Source of the DNA: Planctomycetia bacterium
GTDB taxonomy: Bacteria; Planctomycetota; Phycisphaerae; UBA1845; Fen-1342
Direction of reading: 5' to 3'
Assembly (NCBI GenBank): GCA_015709575.1
Contig: CP054190.1
Coordinates: forward strand, 62,001 to 126,000
DNA length: 64,000 bases
Made by a program: the position numbers and the translations under genes
Shown here: piece by piece, positions 44,401 through 54,124 of the stretch
How positions within the stretch are numbered: position 1 is the first letter of the stretch
Layout of the letters: the number at the start of each line of letters is the position of its first letter
Notes under the pieces: generated by a model
Seen by the model: the letters and a program-made list of their open reading frames with translations, nothing else
Databases searched by the model: none
What the model was told of the DNA's origin: nothing

Positions 44401-45408
44401 CCCATTGCGCGTAGCGGTGGCGCTGATCCCGTAGCCGCGCGAGGTGAGTGCGGCGTTCGTGCTCTGGTTGAACGCGCAGTTGTACTGCGGGTTGCAGCCG
44501 GCGCCGGGGGCGCCGGTGATGTTGTCTGGCACGCGCACCACCGCCCAGTCATTGCCGATCACGCAGCCGCCTGGACAACCCGGCGCGAGTATTCCCGTCG
44601 TCGGCGTCAGAGCTGGAACCGTAAACTGGTCCGACGCCGCCGGAAAGATCGGAATTCCCGAAGCCGTGGAGGCCGGCACATTCCGCTGCACGCTCCACGG
44701 CCCCCCGCCCATCACGTGCCCGGCCGTCACCATGCAGTTCGTTCCGAGCATGTTGCCGGTACCCCAGCCGAAACCGGAGTTGACGATTCGCACGGTGCAC
44801 GTGTCGTTCTGGAGCGTGCGATTGTCGGCGGCGCCGCAGATCGTGGCGATCCCCCCTTCGATGTAGCGGGCGGAATCGGCGCTCAAGATCCGATACCGCG
44901 CGTCGGCGCTGCCGGGCGCCAGCACCAGCTCAAAATCAACCGCGTCGCCATTGAAAATGATCGACGTAAACTCACCGTGATACCCCGGGTGCGAAAACTG
45001 CGGATCATCGGCGGTGATGACCTGCACGATTCCGTCCTGCCGCGAGATCAGCCGCAACTCATCGCCCTCGTTGAGTGCGAGGCTGGCCAACGTCAGCCGA
45101 ACTGCATGCGCGCCGGGAAACGCGGCGGTGTTGCCGAATACAGCAGCGCGATCCGCCGTCTGGTTCGACTGGAACCCACTGTCAAAGTCATAGGCCGTGT
45201 GCTGCGCGACAAACTCAAGCGCCGGCTGGGCCGACGACGACGCGGAGAGCATCAGGCCCGCGGCCGCGATCATCGCACGGCCGATCCACCCCGGACCACG
45301 GCCTCCGCAGAAACGCGCCGAAGAACCGGTGCCAAACCGCGCGCAAGCCGCCCGTCGCGACGCGTTGCGCCGACGCGGGCACGTCTCGGACGTGCGACAA
45401 CCAGACAT
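41434..45408 (-). CDS. Secreted trypsin-like serine protease with about 16 Cys modules and dockerin-like repeats
   Basis: A 1324-residue exported protein. A long basic leader ends in a hydrophobic core (AMIAAAGLMLSASSSAQ). An S1/V8-type protease domain follows, with catalytic H231 in CMVTAGHVMGG, probable D287 in IGNDWAVVRV and S370 in TTRGDSGSAV. Seven Cys modules, a PPC-like domain (PPNDLCANAVPL to GEFRLQV), eight more modules, a dockerin-like pair (GDANCDGAVNNFD, GDVNCDSLFNNLD) and a last module (ACCLPAGC) complete it. It is the only family member here with an enzyme domain and could process or anchor the others. The ATG at 45408 has GGAG 9 nt upstream; a longer frame to 45654 lacks support. 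Confidence 0.87.
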   Translation of the reverse strand: MSGCRTSETCPRRRNASRRAACARFGTGSSARFCGGRGPGWIGRAMIAAAGLMLSASSSAQPALEFVAQHTAYDFDSGFQSNQTADRAAVFGNTAAFPGAHAVRLTLASLALNEGDELRLISRQDGIVQVITADDPQFSHPGYHGEFTSIIFNGDAVDFELVLAPGSADARYRILSADSARYIEGGIATICGAADNRTLQNDTCTVRIVNSGFGWGTGNMLGTNCMVTAGHVMGGGPWSVQRNVPASTASGIPIFPAASDQFTVPALTPTTGILAPGCPGGCVIGNDWAVVRVPDNITGAPGAGCNPQYNCAFNQSTNAALTSRGYGISATATRNGVLKGAGGPSHPGSPPPFNSPPEFRHRIDTTRGDSGSAVRDSNNRIVGFHTFGGCTANNNGYNGGTLLSNPQLLTALCQICALQPCGDQLPGACCYLGNCTTLGPCACAANGGTFLGPGSPCTPNPCPAVPAAGACCISGAPGTCQVATAQECAQLGGAYAGAGTTCGPPAPCLGGCCEVLTSTCNLDTPIGCITSGGSYQGDGTTCAPNPCNSGACCLSGQCFTRSAADCAAGGGVFQGAGAACTPNPCAAPTAACCMGANQQTCNLRTQAACAAAGGTWLGVGVNCAINLCRVPGACCLPNGTCNYVMQAVCDEQRGNFLGNGSLCAPNPCAATGACCPGTGGGCVVVTRAQCFVNLQGLYFGDGTNCAPNPCTAANIAPFVPPNDLCANAVPLAVPGLSPTLLSPPRSHTTRFAGIDTPPACAAIAPSAPGVWFRLTGNGRSITVSTCVNPFPYQEPYDTILSVYCGTCPGLTCVTANDDNPNCSVNNRLSSVTFCAENGQTYFILVHGFGAGAAVGEFRLQVTTSTACCTSTVACAPLGACCFPDGSCLQRSASDCACLGGVFRGVGSTCAPNPCPGACCIDGLCSWRTSLDCANAGGVYYGNGSTCVPSPCEHACCFEDGSCQMLTTTACLAANGDSWGPLSSCTPNPCVPVTGACCRFDGGCDDLTQAACATVGTYMGGGTTCATFDCGTAVGACCFGEQCTILSQLACTYLLGNFRGLGSTCSPNPCLLPTGACCYAFGLCAVVTSTQCLNDGGAYLGDGSDCDGDECDPYYGACCLPFGPCTVTSNADCAAQGGSFQGFGTDCGGGYCEQVPCCFADGSCAELHYLVCGMIGGSPGFLGDTCALTACPQPAPCAGTLPGDANCDGAVNNFDIDGFVYGVLFTSSPTPPQGYLDVVAGGQDCWKDRVCWGDVNCDSLFNNLDIDPFVACVLAPPPPGSGCPSCMPQACCLPAGCIEAVPAMCHSLGGVPAGAGSDCGSTVCP

Positions 45409-45800
45409 GTTCGTGTGCTCCAGGACTGCGAGATGTCGCCAAACTGACCGAGAATCCGCCGCGACAGGAACGGCCGTAAGACATGTGGCCGCGACGCGGT
45501 TGTGCGTGCCGTGAATGGCACGCACCTGCTCAACCCTGTTCCGAGAGGGTAGCCGCTTCACCCGCAGATTGTCACGAAAAATCAGGAACTGCCGGCCACC
45601 CCCAGCCACGGCCGAACAGCCTGCCGCCAGAGCTTCCAAGCCGTGCAGACCCATCCGCTCGCTTCCGTCCGGAGCGAACGCCCCATAACCACGCGCCGCC
45701 GGTTGCCCACATCCGCCGGTACGCCGTATCCTTCCGCGTCCGATCCGCGGCCGGCGAACCGTCCGCGAACGAACCCCCCAAGCACCCGCGGCGGCTGTCC
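45409..45800. other. Divergent intergenic region, 392 nt, no gene seen
   Basis: It separates the protease gene (minus) from cysC (plus). Frames extend both genes into it, but composition is Arg/Pro-rich and unlike either family. A TATCCT at 45727-45732 could be a weak -10 for cysC. I see no RNA gene or repeat. Confidence 0.4.
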
Positions 45801-46415
45801 ATGAATCAGCGATCTGCGACCAACATCACCTGGCACGAGGGGCACGTCGAACGCGAGAGCCGCTTTGCGTTGCTCGGCCAGCGCGGCGCCACGATCTGGC
45901 TCACCGGCCTGAGCGCCTCCGGCAAGAGCACCATCGCCTTCACGGCCGAGCACCTGCTGGTCGAAAGCGGGCGGCTGGCCTACGTACTGGACGGCGACAA
46001 CATCCGCCACGGTCTCAACCGCAACCTCGGCTTTTCCCCCGCGGACCGGACGGAAAACATCCGCCGGATCGGCGAGGTCGCCAAGCTGTTCGCCGACACC
46101 GGCGTGCTGACCTTCACCAGCTTCATCAGCCCCTATCGCGCCGACCGCGACATGGTGCGAAAGCTGCACGAGGAGGGCGGTCTGCCCTTCATCGAGGTGT
46201 TCATCAGCGCGCCGGTCGAGGTGTGCGAAACGCGCGACCCGAAGGGACTGTACGCCAAGGCGCGGGCCGGGCAGATTCCAGAGTTCACGGGCATCTCCGC
46301 GCCGTACGAAGCGCCGTTGAACCCCGAACTGACGATCGACACTGCGGTGCTGACGCCGACACAGGCGGCCGAGCGCCTGCTCGGATACCTGCGCGAGAAT
46401 TCGCTGATAAGCTAG
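45801..46415 (+). CDS. cysC: Adenylyl-sulfate kinase
   Basis: A 204-residue APS kinase, which phosphorylates adenosine 5'-phosphosulfate to PAPS, the sulfate donor for reduction or sulfation. It opens NITWHEGHVERESR, typical of CysC, then has the P-loop GLSASGKST (36-44), the substrate helix YVLDGDNIRHGLNRNLGFSPADRTENIRRIGEVAKLF, SFISPYRADRD, the DPKGLYAKARAG segment, and FTGISAPYEAPLNPEL. Length and all motifs are normal. It stands alone without cysND; in planctomycetes such lone cysC genes often serve sulfation of surface polymers, which is inference here. Confidence 0.96.
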   Translation: MNQRSATNITWHEGHVERESRFALLGQRGATIWLTGLSASGKSTIAFTAEHLLVESGRLAYVLDGDNIRHGLNRNLGFSPADRTENIRRIGEVAKLFADTGVLTFTSFISPYRADRDMVRKLHEEGGLPFIEVFISAPVEVCETRDPKGLYAKARAGQIPEFTGISAPYEAPLNPELTIDTAVLTPTQAAERLLGYLRENSLIS

Positions 46416-46434
46416 CGCTCAGGCTCTGCTGCGG

Positions 46435-46515
46435 GCCGCCAGCTTCGCCGGCCAACCGTGAGCCGCCGGTTTCACCGGCCAACCGCGAGCCGCCAGACTC
46501 GCCGGCGATCGCGCT
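46435..46515. repeat. Three tandem 27-bp repeats
   Basis: Units 46435-46461, 46462-46488 and 46489-46515 each begin GCCGCC and share the core TCGCCGGCC or ACCGGCC followed by AACCG. Units 1 and 2 are close copies; unit 3 diverges at its end. They lie in the 328-nt spacer between cysC and the dienelactone hydrolase gene, which holds no gene. Confidence 0.8.
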
Positions 46516-46535
46516 GGGCTTCGCTGCGCTCAGCG

Positions 46536-46640
46536 CCAGCCTACGGGCGATTCGATTGTCTGCACGTGCAGCCGCGCACGGACGCGCCGCGCTGTAAGCT
46601 GGTGTCCAAGGCGTGACCGAGCCGTGCCGCCGTAGGCTGG
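46536..46640. repeat. Inverted repeat pair CCAGCCTACGG / CCGTAGGCTGG
   Basis: The 11-nt arms at 46536-46546 and 46630-46640 are perfect inverted copies, 83 nt apart. The left arm continues a CGCTGGGCTTCGCTGCGCTC context that itself resembles dispersed intergenic repeats of GC-rich planctomycete genomes. I see no transposase frame between them. Confidence 0.6.
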
Positions 46641-46743
46641 TGCCGAGCAACGCGAGGCCCAGCAACCGTGCCGTCGGCGCCGCGGCATCGGCCGCGTGCG
46701 CCCTCCGCCATGCTGACCGAATTCACGAATCGGAGAATCCCGC

Positions 46744-47529
46744 TTGAACCCGTTCCAATCAACGCTCGTGACGTCCTGCCTGCTGGCCGCCTGTTTTTCC
46801 GCGGAGGCGAAAGTGATCACCGAGTCCATCGAGTATCGCCACGGCGACGTCGTCCTACAGGGGCTGCTGGCCTATGACGACGCGCGCAGCGGGAAGCAGC
46901 CGGCCGTGCTGATCGTGCACGAATGGTGGGGCTGCAACGCCTACGCCCACAAGCGCGCCGCCGACGTCGCCGCCCTCGGCTACGTCGCGTTCGCGCTGGA
47001 CATGTACGGCAAGGGCGTCACCACCACCGACCGCGAGGAGGCGGCCCGCCTGGCCGGCCAGTTCTACAAGGACCCGGCGCTGATGCGGTCGCGTGCTGCC
47101 GCCGGCCTGGACGTTCTGCGAAAACACGCGCGCGTCGACGCGGATCGCATCGCCGCGATCGGCTACTGCTTCGGCGGCACCACCGTTCTGCAAATGGCGA
47201 TCGGCGGCGCGGACCTGCACGGCGTGGTGAGCTTTCACGGCGGGCTGTTCGCCGTCCCCGAAGCGGACAAGGGGCCGGTGAAGGCCAAGCTGCTGGTGCT
47301 GCACGGCGCGGACGACCCGTTCATTCCCGCCGCCGACCTCGATGCGTTTCTCGCCGGGCTGCGCCGCCTCAAGGCCGACTGGCAGATGATGCACTACGGC
47401 AACGCGGTGCACGCCTTCACAAATCCCGCCGCCACGGGCGAGATCCCGGGCGCGAAATACGACGCGGCCGCCGAGCGCCGCTCGTGGGAACACATGCAGG
47501 TGTTTCTGAAGGAATGCTTCGGGAGCTGA
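46744..47529 (+). CDS. Dienelactone hydrolase family protein, probably exported
   Basis: A 261-residue alpha/beta hydrolase with a Cys nucleophile: C142 in IGYCFGGTT, the acid in HGADDPFIP (D190 or D191), and H223 in NAVHAFTNP. The oxyanion region is VLIVHEWWGCNAYAHKRA, typical of the DLH family. A short hydrophobic N-terminus (TLVTSCLLAACFSAEA) looks like a signal peptide. The start is TTG at 46744, backed by GGAG 8 nt upstream. The substrate is unknown; the family hydrolyses dienelactone and other esters or lactones. Confidence 0.88.
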   Translation: MNPFQSTLVTSCLLAACFSAEAKVITESIEYRHGDVVLQGLLAYDDARSGKQPAVLIVHEWWGCNAYAHKRAADVAALGYVAFALDMYGKGVTTTDREEAARLAGQFYKDPALMRSRAAAGLDVLRKHARVDADRIAAIGYCFGGTTVLQMAIGGADLHGVVSFHGGLFAVPEADKGPVKAKLLVLHGADDPFIPAADLDAFLAGLRRLKADWQMMHYGNAVHAFTNPAATGEIPGAKYDAAAERRSWEHMQVFLKECFGS

Positions 47530-47652
47530 CGGCGGATTGAATGTACATCCGCCGGTCTTCGAGCCAGCCGCCGGTCGCCAGTCGCGAGGACGCCGCAATC
47601 CCGCCCGTGCTATCCGCGGATTCGCCCCGCTCAACCGGCTGCCGCGGCCCGC

Positions 47653-49083
47653 TTACATCGCAATCAAGCGCAGCGGATTCTCCAGCGAGCTGATCACCTC
47701 GCGGCAGAACCGTGCCGAATCCGCCCCGTCCACCATGCGGTGGTCAAAGGACAAGTAGACCGGCATCATCAGCCGCGCCACGATCGCCCCCTCATAAACC
47801 ACCGGCGTCTGCGTGGCCTTGCCCATCCCGAGGATGCCGACCTCCGGATAGTTCACCATCGGCGTGGCGAAGTTCCCGCCCAGCGCTCCCACATTCGTCA
47901 CCGTGAAGGTCGCGCCGCGCAGGTCCTTGTCCACGTCGATCTTGCCGCTCTTGACCTTCTCGCTCAGGGCGTTGAGCTCGGCGGCGATCTGCGGCAGGCT
48001 CTTTCGATCCGCATCGCGCAGCACCGGCACGATCAGCCCGCGCGGCGTGTCCACCGCCACGCCCAGGTGCACGTAGTCCTTGAAGATGATCTCCTGCGTC
48101 GCCGCGTCGTAGCTGCAGTTGAGCATCGGGTAGTCACGCAGCGCGGCCGCCACCGCCTTGAGCATGATCGCCGTCACCGTCATCTTGGCCTGGCCAGGAC
48201 GCAGGTTCTCATTGAGCTTGCGGCGGTTGCGCTCCAGCTCGGTCAGGTCCGCCACATCGCCGTGCGTGACGCGCGGCACGTTCAGCCAGGCGCGGGTCAT
48301 CTGCCGCGCGATCGTTTTGCGGATCTGCGGCGCCGGCTCACGGCGGATCGGCCCGTAGCGCGAGAAGTCCGGCAGCGGCTCGAACGGGATCGACACCCCG
48401 CCACTGGCCGCCCCGCCGCCATCCGAACCGGCAAACGCTCGATCCAGCGCCGCGCCGCCCGCGTGCGCCGCTGCGCCCGGAGCAACGGCGCCGCCGCCCC
48501 GGGCAAAATTCTCCACATCCTCGCGCAGCACGCGGCCGTTCGGCCCGCTGCCGGGAACTACGTCAATGTCCACCCCCAGCTCGCGCGCCACCTTCCGCAC
48601 CACCGGCGCCGCCGGTGCCGGTCCGCTGCGCGAAATCGTCGCCGGGGCGCCGGCGTGAGCCACCGCCGTCCCCGCGGAGCGCGTCGCGCTCTCGCTATGC
48701 GCTGCGCCGGCGCTCTGTCGCGCCACCGACGGAGCGGCCACCGCCGTTTCCGCCCGTGCCTGCGCCGTCGGAGCCGAGTGCGCTGCTGCCGGGGCGCTGC
48801 GCGCCGCCGGCGCGGCCGCCGCCTTGGTTGCACCGGCCGATGCGCCGGCGCCGTCGTCAATCACGACCAGCACCTGCCCCACTTTCACCGTCTCGCCCGG
48901 TTTGCACATCAGCTTGGCGATCGTGCCGGTGCGCGGCGCGGGAATCTCGACGGCGGCCTTGTCCGTCTCGACCTCCAGCATCGGCTCATATTCCTTGATC
49001 GCGTCCCCCTCCTTCACGAGCAGGCTGACGATCTGACCCTCGTGAACACCCTCACCAAGGTCGGGGAGCTTGAATTCAAACAT
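47653..49083 (-). CDS. 2-oxo acid dehydrogenase E2 (dihydrolipoyl acyltransferase)
   Basis: A 476-residue E2 core subunit. It has one lipoyl domain (1-80) with the lipoyl-lysine K42 in VETDKAAVEIPAP, an Ala/Pro/Ser linker, a peripheral-subunit-binding domain (about 165-200, VRKVARELGVDIDVVPGSGPNGRVLREDVENF in part), a second linker, and the CoA acyltransferase domain ending SFDHRMVDGADSARFC, where the His and Asp are catalytic. It may be pyruvate or branched-chain specific; neither E1 nor E3 is in the window, so specificity is open. The ATG has AGGA 9 nt upstream. Confidence 0.93.
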   Translation of the reverse strand: MFEFKLPDLGEGVHEGQIVSLLVKEGDAIKEYEPMLEVETDKAAVEIPAPRTGTIAKLMCKPGETVKVGQVLVVIDDGAGASAGATKAAAAPAARSAPAAAHSAPTAQARAETAVAAPSVARQSAGAAHSESATRSAGTAVAHAGAPATISRSGPAPAAPVVRKVARELGVDIDVVPGSGPNGRVLREDVENFARGGGAVAPGAAAHAGGAALDRAFAGSDGGGAASGGVSIPFEPLPDFSRYGPIRREPAPQIRKTIARQMTRAWLNVPRVTHGDVADLTELERNRRKLNENLRPGQAKMTVTAIMLKAVAAALRDYPMLNCSYDAATQEIIFKDYVHLGVAVDTPRGLIVPVLRDADRKSLPQIAAELNALSEKVKSGKIDVDKDLRGATFTVTNVGALGGNFATPMVNYPEVGILGMGKATQTPVVYEGAIVARLMMPVYLSFDHRMVDGADSARFCREVISSLENPLRLIAM

Positions 49084-49311
49084 GCTGACGAGTCCTGCGC
49101 AGAGGCCGGGCGGTGGTCCGATCTTCCGGTGCGCTCACGCCCTGGGAACGCGATTCCGGCGAAACCATGCTACGCGGGCGGGCACACCCGGCCAAGTGCG
49201 CCGCGCCGCCGGCCGGCCGACCGCGATAGAATCAACCCGGCAACCCCGGAGGCTGCCCCGTCACCGGCGCAGACGGCCCTCCGATCCACACGTTCGCGCC
49301 GGGAGCACCAC

Positions 49312-50082
49312 ATGAATACCGAGATTTCGGCCGGCGGGCCGTCCGCTACGAGTGCGGCGCCAGGTTCGGTTGCCGCCGGCGGCGCCGCTCCACCCGTCTG
49401 CATCGTCACGGGCGCGGGGCGCGGCATCGGGCTGGCCGTGGCGCGGCGATTCGCAGCGCGCGGCGCGGGGGTTGTGATCGTGGCACGCAGCGAAACGGAG
49501 TTGCAGGCCGCGCAGCGCGAGCTGGAAGCCCTCGGCGGGCGCGTGGTGGCCGTACCGGCCGACCTGGCCGACCGCGGCGTGGCCGCCGCGATCGTCGAAA
49601 CCGCGCTGCAGCGCTTCGGGCGGATTGACGTGCTGGTCAATAATGCCGGGCGCGTCGCCTCGGCCGCGGCCGACGCCCTGTCCGACGACGAATTCGACGC
49701 CCTGATCGCGATTAACTGCGGCGCGATGCTGCGACTGGTTCGCTCTGCGTGGCCCGTGTTTCGTCAGCAAGGCGGCGGCGTGATCGTGAACGTGTCGTCC
49801 GTCGCATCCACGGATCCGTTTCCGGGACTGGGCGTGTACGGCGCGACGAAGGCCTGGGTGAACACCTACACCCGCGCATTGGCGGATGAGGGGCGACGCA
49901 GCAACATCCGCGCTTTCGCTGTCGCCCCCGCGGCCGTCGAAACCGTCATGCTCCGCAGCATCGCGCCCGACCTGCCGTCGCGCCAGTGCCTTCAGCCGGA
50001 TGACGTCGCGGCCGTGATCGAAAGCGTCACCGACCCCTCGTGGACGCCGTGCAGCGGCCAGACGATCTTCGTGCGAAAGTAG
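49312..50082 (+). CDS. Short-chain dehydrogenase/reductase
   Basis: A 256-residue SDR oxidoreductase. After a 28-residue Ala/Gly tail it has the cofactor motif VTGAGRGIGLAVA, an Arg at the end of beta2 (VIVARSETEL) that favours NADP(H), NNAGRV, and the catalytic Ser in NVSSVAS with the YGATK Tyr-Lys pair. The substrate is unknown. The C-terminus ends GQTIFVRK. The ATG has GGGAG 7 nt upstream. It is divergent from the E2 gene. Confidence 0.9.
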   Translation: MNTEISAGGPSATSAAPGSVAAGGAAPPVCIVTGAGRGIGLAVARRFAARGAGVVIVARSETELQAAQRELEALGGRVVAVPADLADRGVAAAIVETALQRFGRIDVLVNNAGRVASAAADALSDDEFDALIAINCGAMLRLVRSAWPVFRQQGGGVIVNVSSVASTDPFPGLGVYGATKAWVNTYTRALADEGRRSNIRAFAVAPAAVETVMLRSIAPDLPSRQCLQPDDVAAVIESVTDPSWTPCSGQTIFVRK

Positions 50083-50186
50083 CGCTTGCGGCCCACCACC
50101 GCCGTGCGCGCCGCGCCGCCTTCCGCGAAACAACGATCGCACTGCGAAAGGGTCGAGTTTTTCAGCGGGCCGTTATGATCTGAGAC

Positions 50187-51509
50187 ATGAAGAACACTCC
50201 ATCCACTGACACGGCTCACGACTTCCGCCGCGCGACCCGCGCCGCAGGTGTTCTCAGCGCGCTGATGATGCTATCCGTCGGCTGCTCGCATTTCCCCCGC
50301 CCCGGCACGCTGCTGCCGCGCAGCGGTGACGAAATCATGGTGTGCGGCAAGCTTTATCACACCGGCACGCGCGTAATCCTGTGGGTCGATCCGCACGGCT
50401 ACGACGCCTACCGCGTCGAGCCGCGGTTCAGCGTTCCGCCGGCGGCCGACGCTTCGGCCGACGCCGATCCGCCGGATGCAACCACCGCTGCTGCACCCGC
50501 GGCCGCCCCGACCATCGCGCCTTCCGCGACCAGCGGCGCCGCGCCGGAATCCCCCGCCGCCCAGAGCGCCTCGACCGCACCTGCCTCATCAGGCACGTCA
50601 ACCGCCCCCGCCACGTCCACCAGCCCCGCAACGCGCCCCGCCGCCCGCGCGCGACCGGCGCCAAGGCCGCCGGAGGGCGCTCGCTACGGCTCCTGGCGAA
50701 GGCACGTGCCGTCGGCAGTGATGGAAGCAGTACAGAAGCACGGCTGGTCACACGAACAGCTGCGCGAGCACGTCGATCTGTTCGTGCTGCATTACGACGT
50801 CTGCGGCACCTCGCGGCAATGCTTCAAGGTGCTGCACGACATCCGCGGCCTGAGCGTGCAGTTCATGATCGACCTCGACGGCACGATCTACCAGACGCTG
50901 GACCTCAAGGAGCGCGCCTGGCACGCCGGCAGCGCCAACGATCGCAGCGTCGGCGTGGAAATCGCCAACATCGGCGCCTATCCGCTCCGCCTGGACGGCT
51001 CGCCTGCAAACGTCCGCGCCGAGCTGGACCGCATCACCACGCCGGTCGCGCTCACCGATCTACGCTGGCGCAACATCGAGCTGCCGCGCACGCTCGACGA
51101 ATGGTACGACAGCGACGCGCTTGGCCGGCCGTTCGTTGTGCTGCCGGGATGGATGAAGGAAAGCGGGCTGCGCACGCCGGACTTCGTCGCCCGCCCGGCA
51201 CGGCGCTCGCCGATCATCGGCCCGATGCACGGTCGGCTCTATGCCCAGTACGACTTCACCGACGAGCAGTACCACGCCCTGGCCAGGCTGACCGCGACGC
51301 TCAACCGCGTGCTGCCGCGGATCGAGCTGCGCTTCCCCCGCGACGACCACGGCCGCGTGCCGCCGCGCGAGCTGTCGGCCGACGAGCTGGCCGCTTTCAG
51401 CGGCGTGCTGGGGCACTATCACCTCACGAAGAGCAAGCAGGATCCCGGCCCCGCCTTTGACTGGGAGCGTCTCGATCGCGAGGCCCGCGCCGCTCAGCGC
51501 CGCTGGTGA
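50187..51509 (+). CDS. N-acetylmuramoyl-L-alanine amidase lipoprotein (AmpD/PGRP type)
   Basis: A 440-residue lipoprotein with lipobox MLSVGC (Cys33). A Pro/Ala/Ser/Thr-rich linker (about 85-160) follows a small N-terminal region, and the amidase_2 domain occupies about 180-435. Zinc ligands and active site are visible: His in LFVLHYDVCG, His in AWHAGSAND, and His/Lys/Asp in GHYHLTKSKQDPGPAFDW. The domain is longer than AmpD because of an insertion between RSVGVEIANIG and the FTDEQYHALARLT helix. It should cleave the MurNAc-L-Ala amide of peptidoglycan from the membrane surface. A TATGAT box lies 7 nt before the ATG, so the message may be leaderless. Confidence 0.92.
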   Translation: MKNTPSTDTAHDFRRATRAAGVLSALMMLSVGCSHFPRPGTLLPRSGDEIMVCGKLYHTGTRVILWVDPHGYDAYRVEPRFSVPPAADASADADPPDATTAAAPAAAPTIAPSATSGAAPESPAAQSASTAPASSGTSTAPATSTSPATRPAARARPAPRPPEGARYGSWRRHVPSAVMEAVQKHGWSHEQLREHVDLFVLHYDVCGTSRQCFKVLHDIRGLSVQFMIDLDGTIYQTLDLKERAWHAGSANDRSVGVEIANIGAYPLRLDGSPANVRAELDRITTPVALTDLRWRNIELPRTLDEWYDSDALGRPFVVLPGWMKESGLRTPDFVARPARRSPIIGPMHGRLYAQYDFTDEQYHALARLTATLNRVLPRIELRFPRDDHGRVPPRELSADELAAFSGVLGHYHLTKSKQDPGPAFDWERLDREARAAQRRW

Positions 51510-51638
51510 GCCGCGGCACGTGCACCGAAGTCGGACCGCAAGCCGCGCTACAGCCGTATTTTGTTTGCCCCACCAACCAATCCGCACCCCGACTGTCTTT
51601 CACCCGTGGCGAGCATTTCGACGAACCAGGAGCGATTC

Positions 51639-51938
51639 ATGTTGTTCAACCAATCCGCGCTTTCGACGCCCCACAACCTGCCCACCCACCCGGCGCGAAT
51701 CCGCCCCCGACGCTGGATCGCAACGGCCCTGATCGCCGCAATTGTCGCCGGCGCCGCCGGTTGCGTGGCCGTCTCGGCCAAGCACGCTTCAATCGACACC
51801 GGCCGCTGTGCAGTCGCGATGGACGGCCGGGTGTACTTGATCGACACCAGGACCGGCGAAGTCCAGCACGTCGACGTCTCGAAGGCAACGCCGTTCCGTC
51901 CCAAGGGCGACTCAGCGACCGCCGGCCGTGCGCAATAG
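51639..51938 (+). CDS. Small lipoprotein of unknown function
   Basis: A 99-residue protein with a basic N-terminal stretch, a hydrophobic core (WIATALIAAIVAGAAGC) and a possible lipobox at Cys42. The mature part is short and holds CAVAMDGRVYLIDTRTGEVQHVDV, which resembles a single propeller-like hairpin. AGGAG lies 7 nt before the ATG, so translation is well supported despite the small size. I recognise no family. It follows the amidase gene by 129 nt and may belong to the same transcript. Confidence 0.7.
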   Translation: MLFNQSALSTPHNLPTHPARIRPRRWIATALIAAIVAGAAGCVAVSAKHASIDTGRCAVAMDGRVYLIDTRTGEVQHVDVSKATPFRPKGDSATAGRAQ

Positions 51939-52067
51939 CACGACCCGCCGCTCGAAGCGCCAGCCCGAGCAATCCCGCACCGCAGATGCGCGTCGCCGCG
52001 CGCAATCGCCCGCCGTCCCGCGCCGCACTCGGTGCCGAGAGGACGGGTCGCGTGTATCTCCGCACAG

Positions 52068-52110
52068 AAAAAGAACGCGCGGCGCGGCGCCCTGGAGCGC
52101 CGCGACGCGC
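52068..52110 (-). terminator. Intrinsic terminator of dnaK
   Basis: Read on the minus strand, a 14-bp GC stem with one mismatch (arms 52097-52110 and 52077-52090, loop of six) is followed at once by TTCTTTTT. It lies about 90 nt after the dnaK stop. It is the clearest rho-independent terminator in the window. Confidence 0.85.
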
Positions 52111-52201
52111 GATGAGTGATGTTCGTCGTGACCTGGGGGGCGACCCCACGTCCCACGGCTCTTGAGCAGCGTCTTTGGTCGTTTGCGGATAGACGCCGCG
52201 C

Positions 52202-54124
<1,923 letters not shown>

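Noticed and set aside
33217..45408. Regularly repeated DNA that might suggest a CRISPR array
   Set aside because: The repeat unit is about 110-120 bp, varies in sequence and codes in frame for Cys modules; there are no uniform short repeats with unique spacers.
47740..49311. Upstream extension of the SDR frame antisense to the E2 gene
   Set aside because: The extension is His/Arg-rich and opposes a clear acyltransferase; the SDR has its own GGGAG and ATG at 49312.
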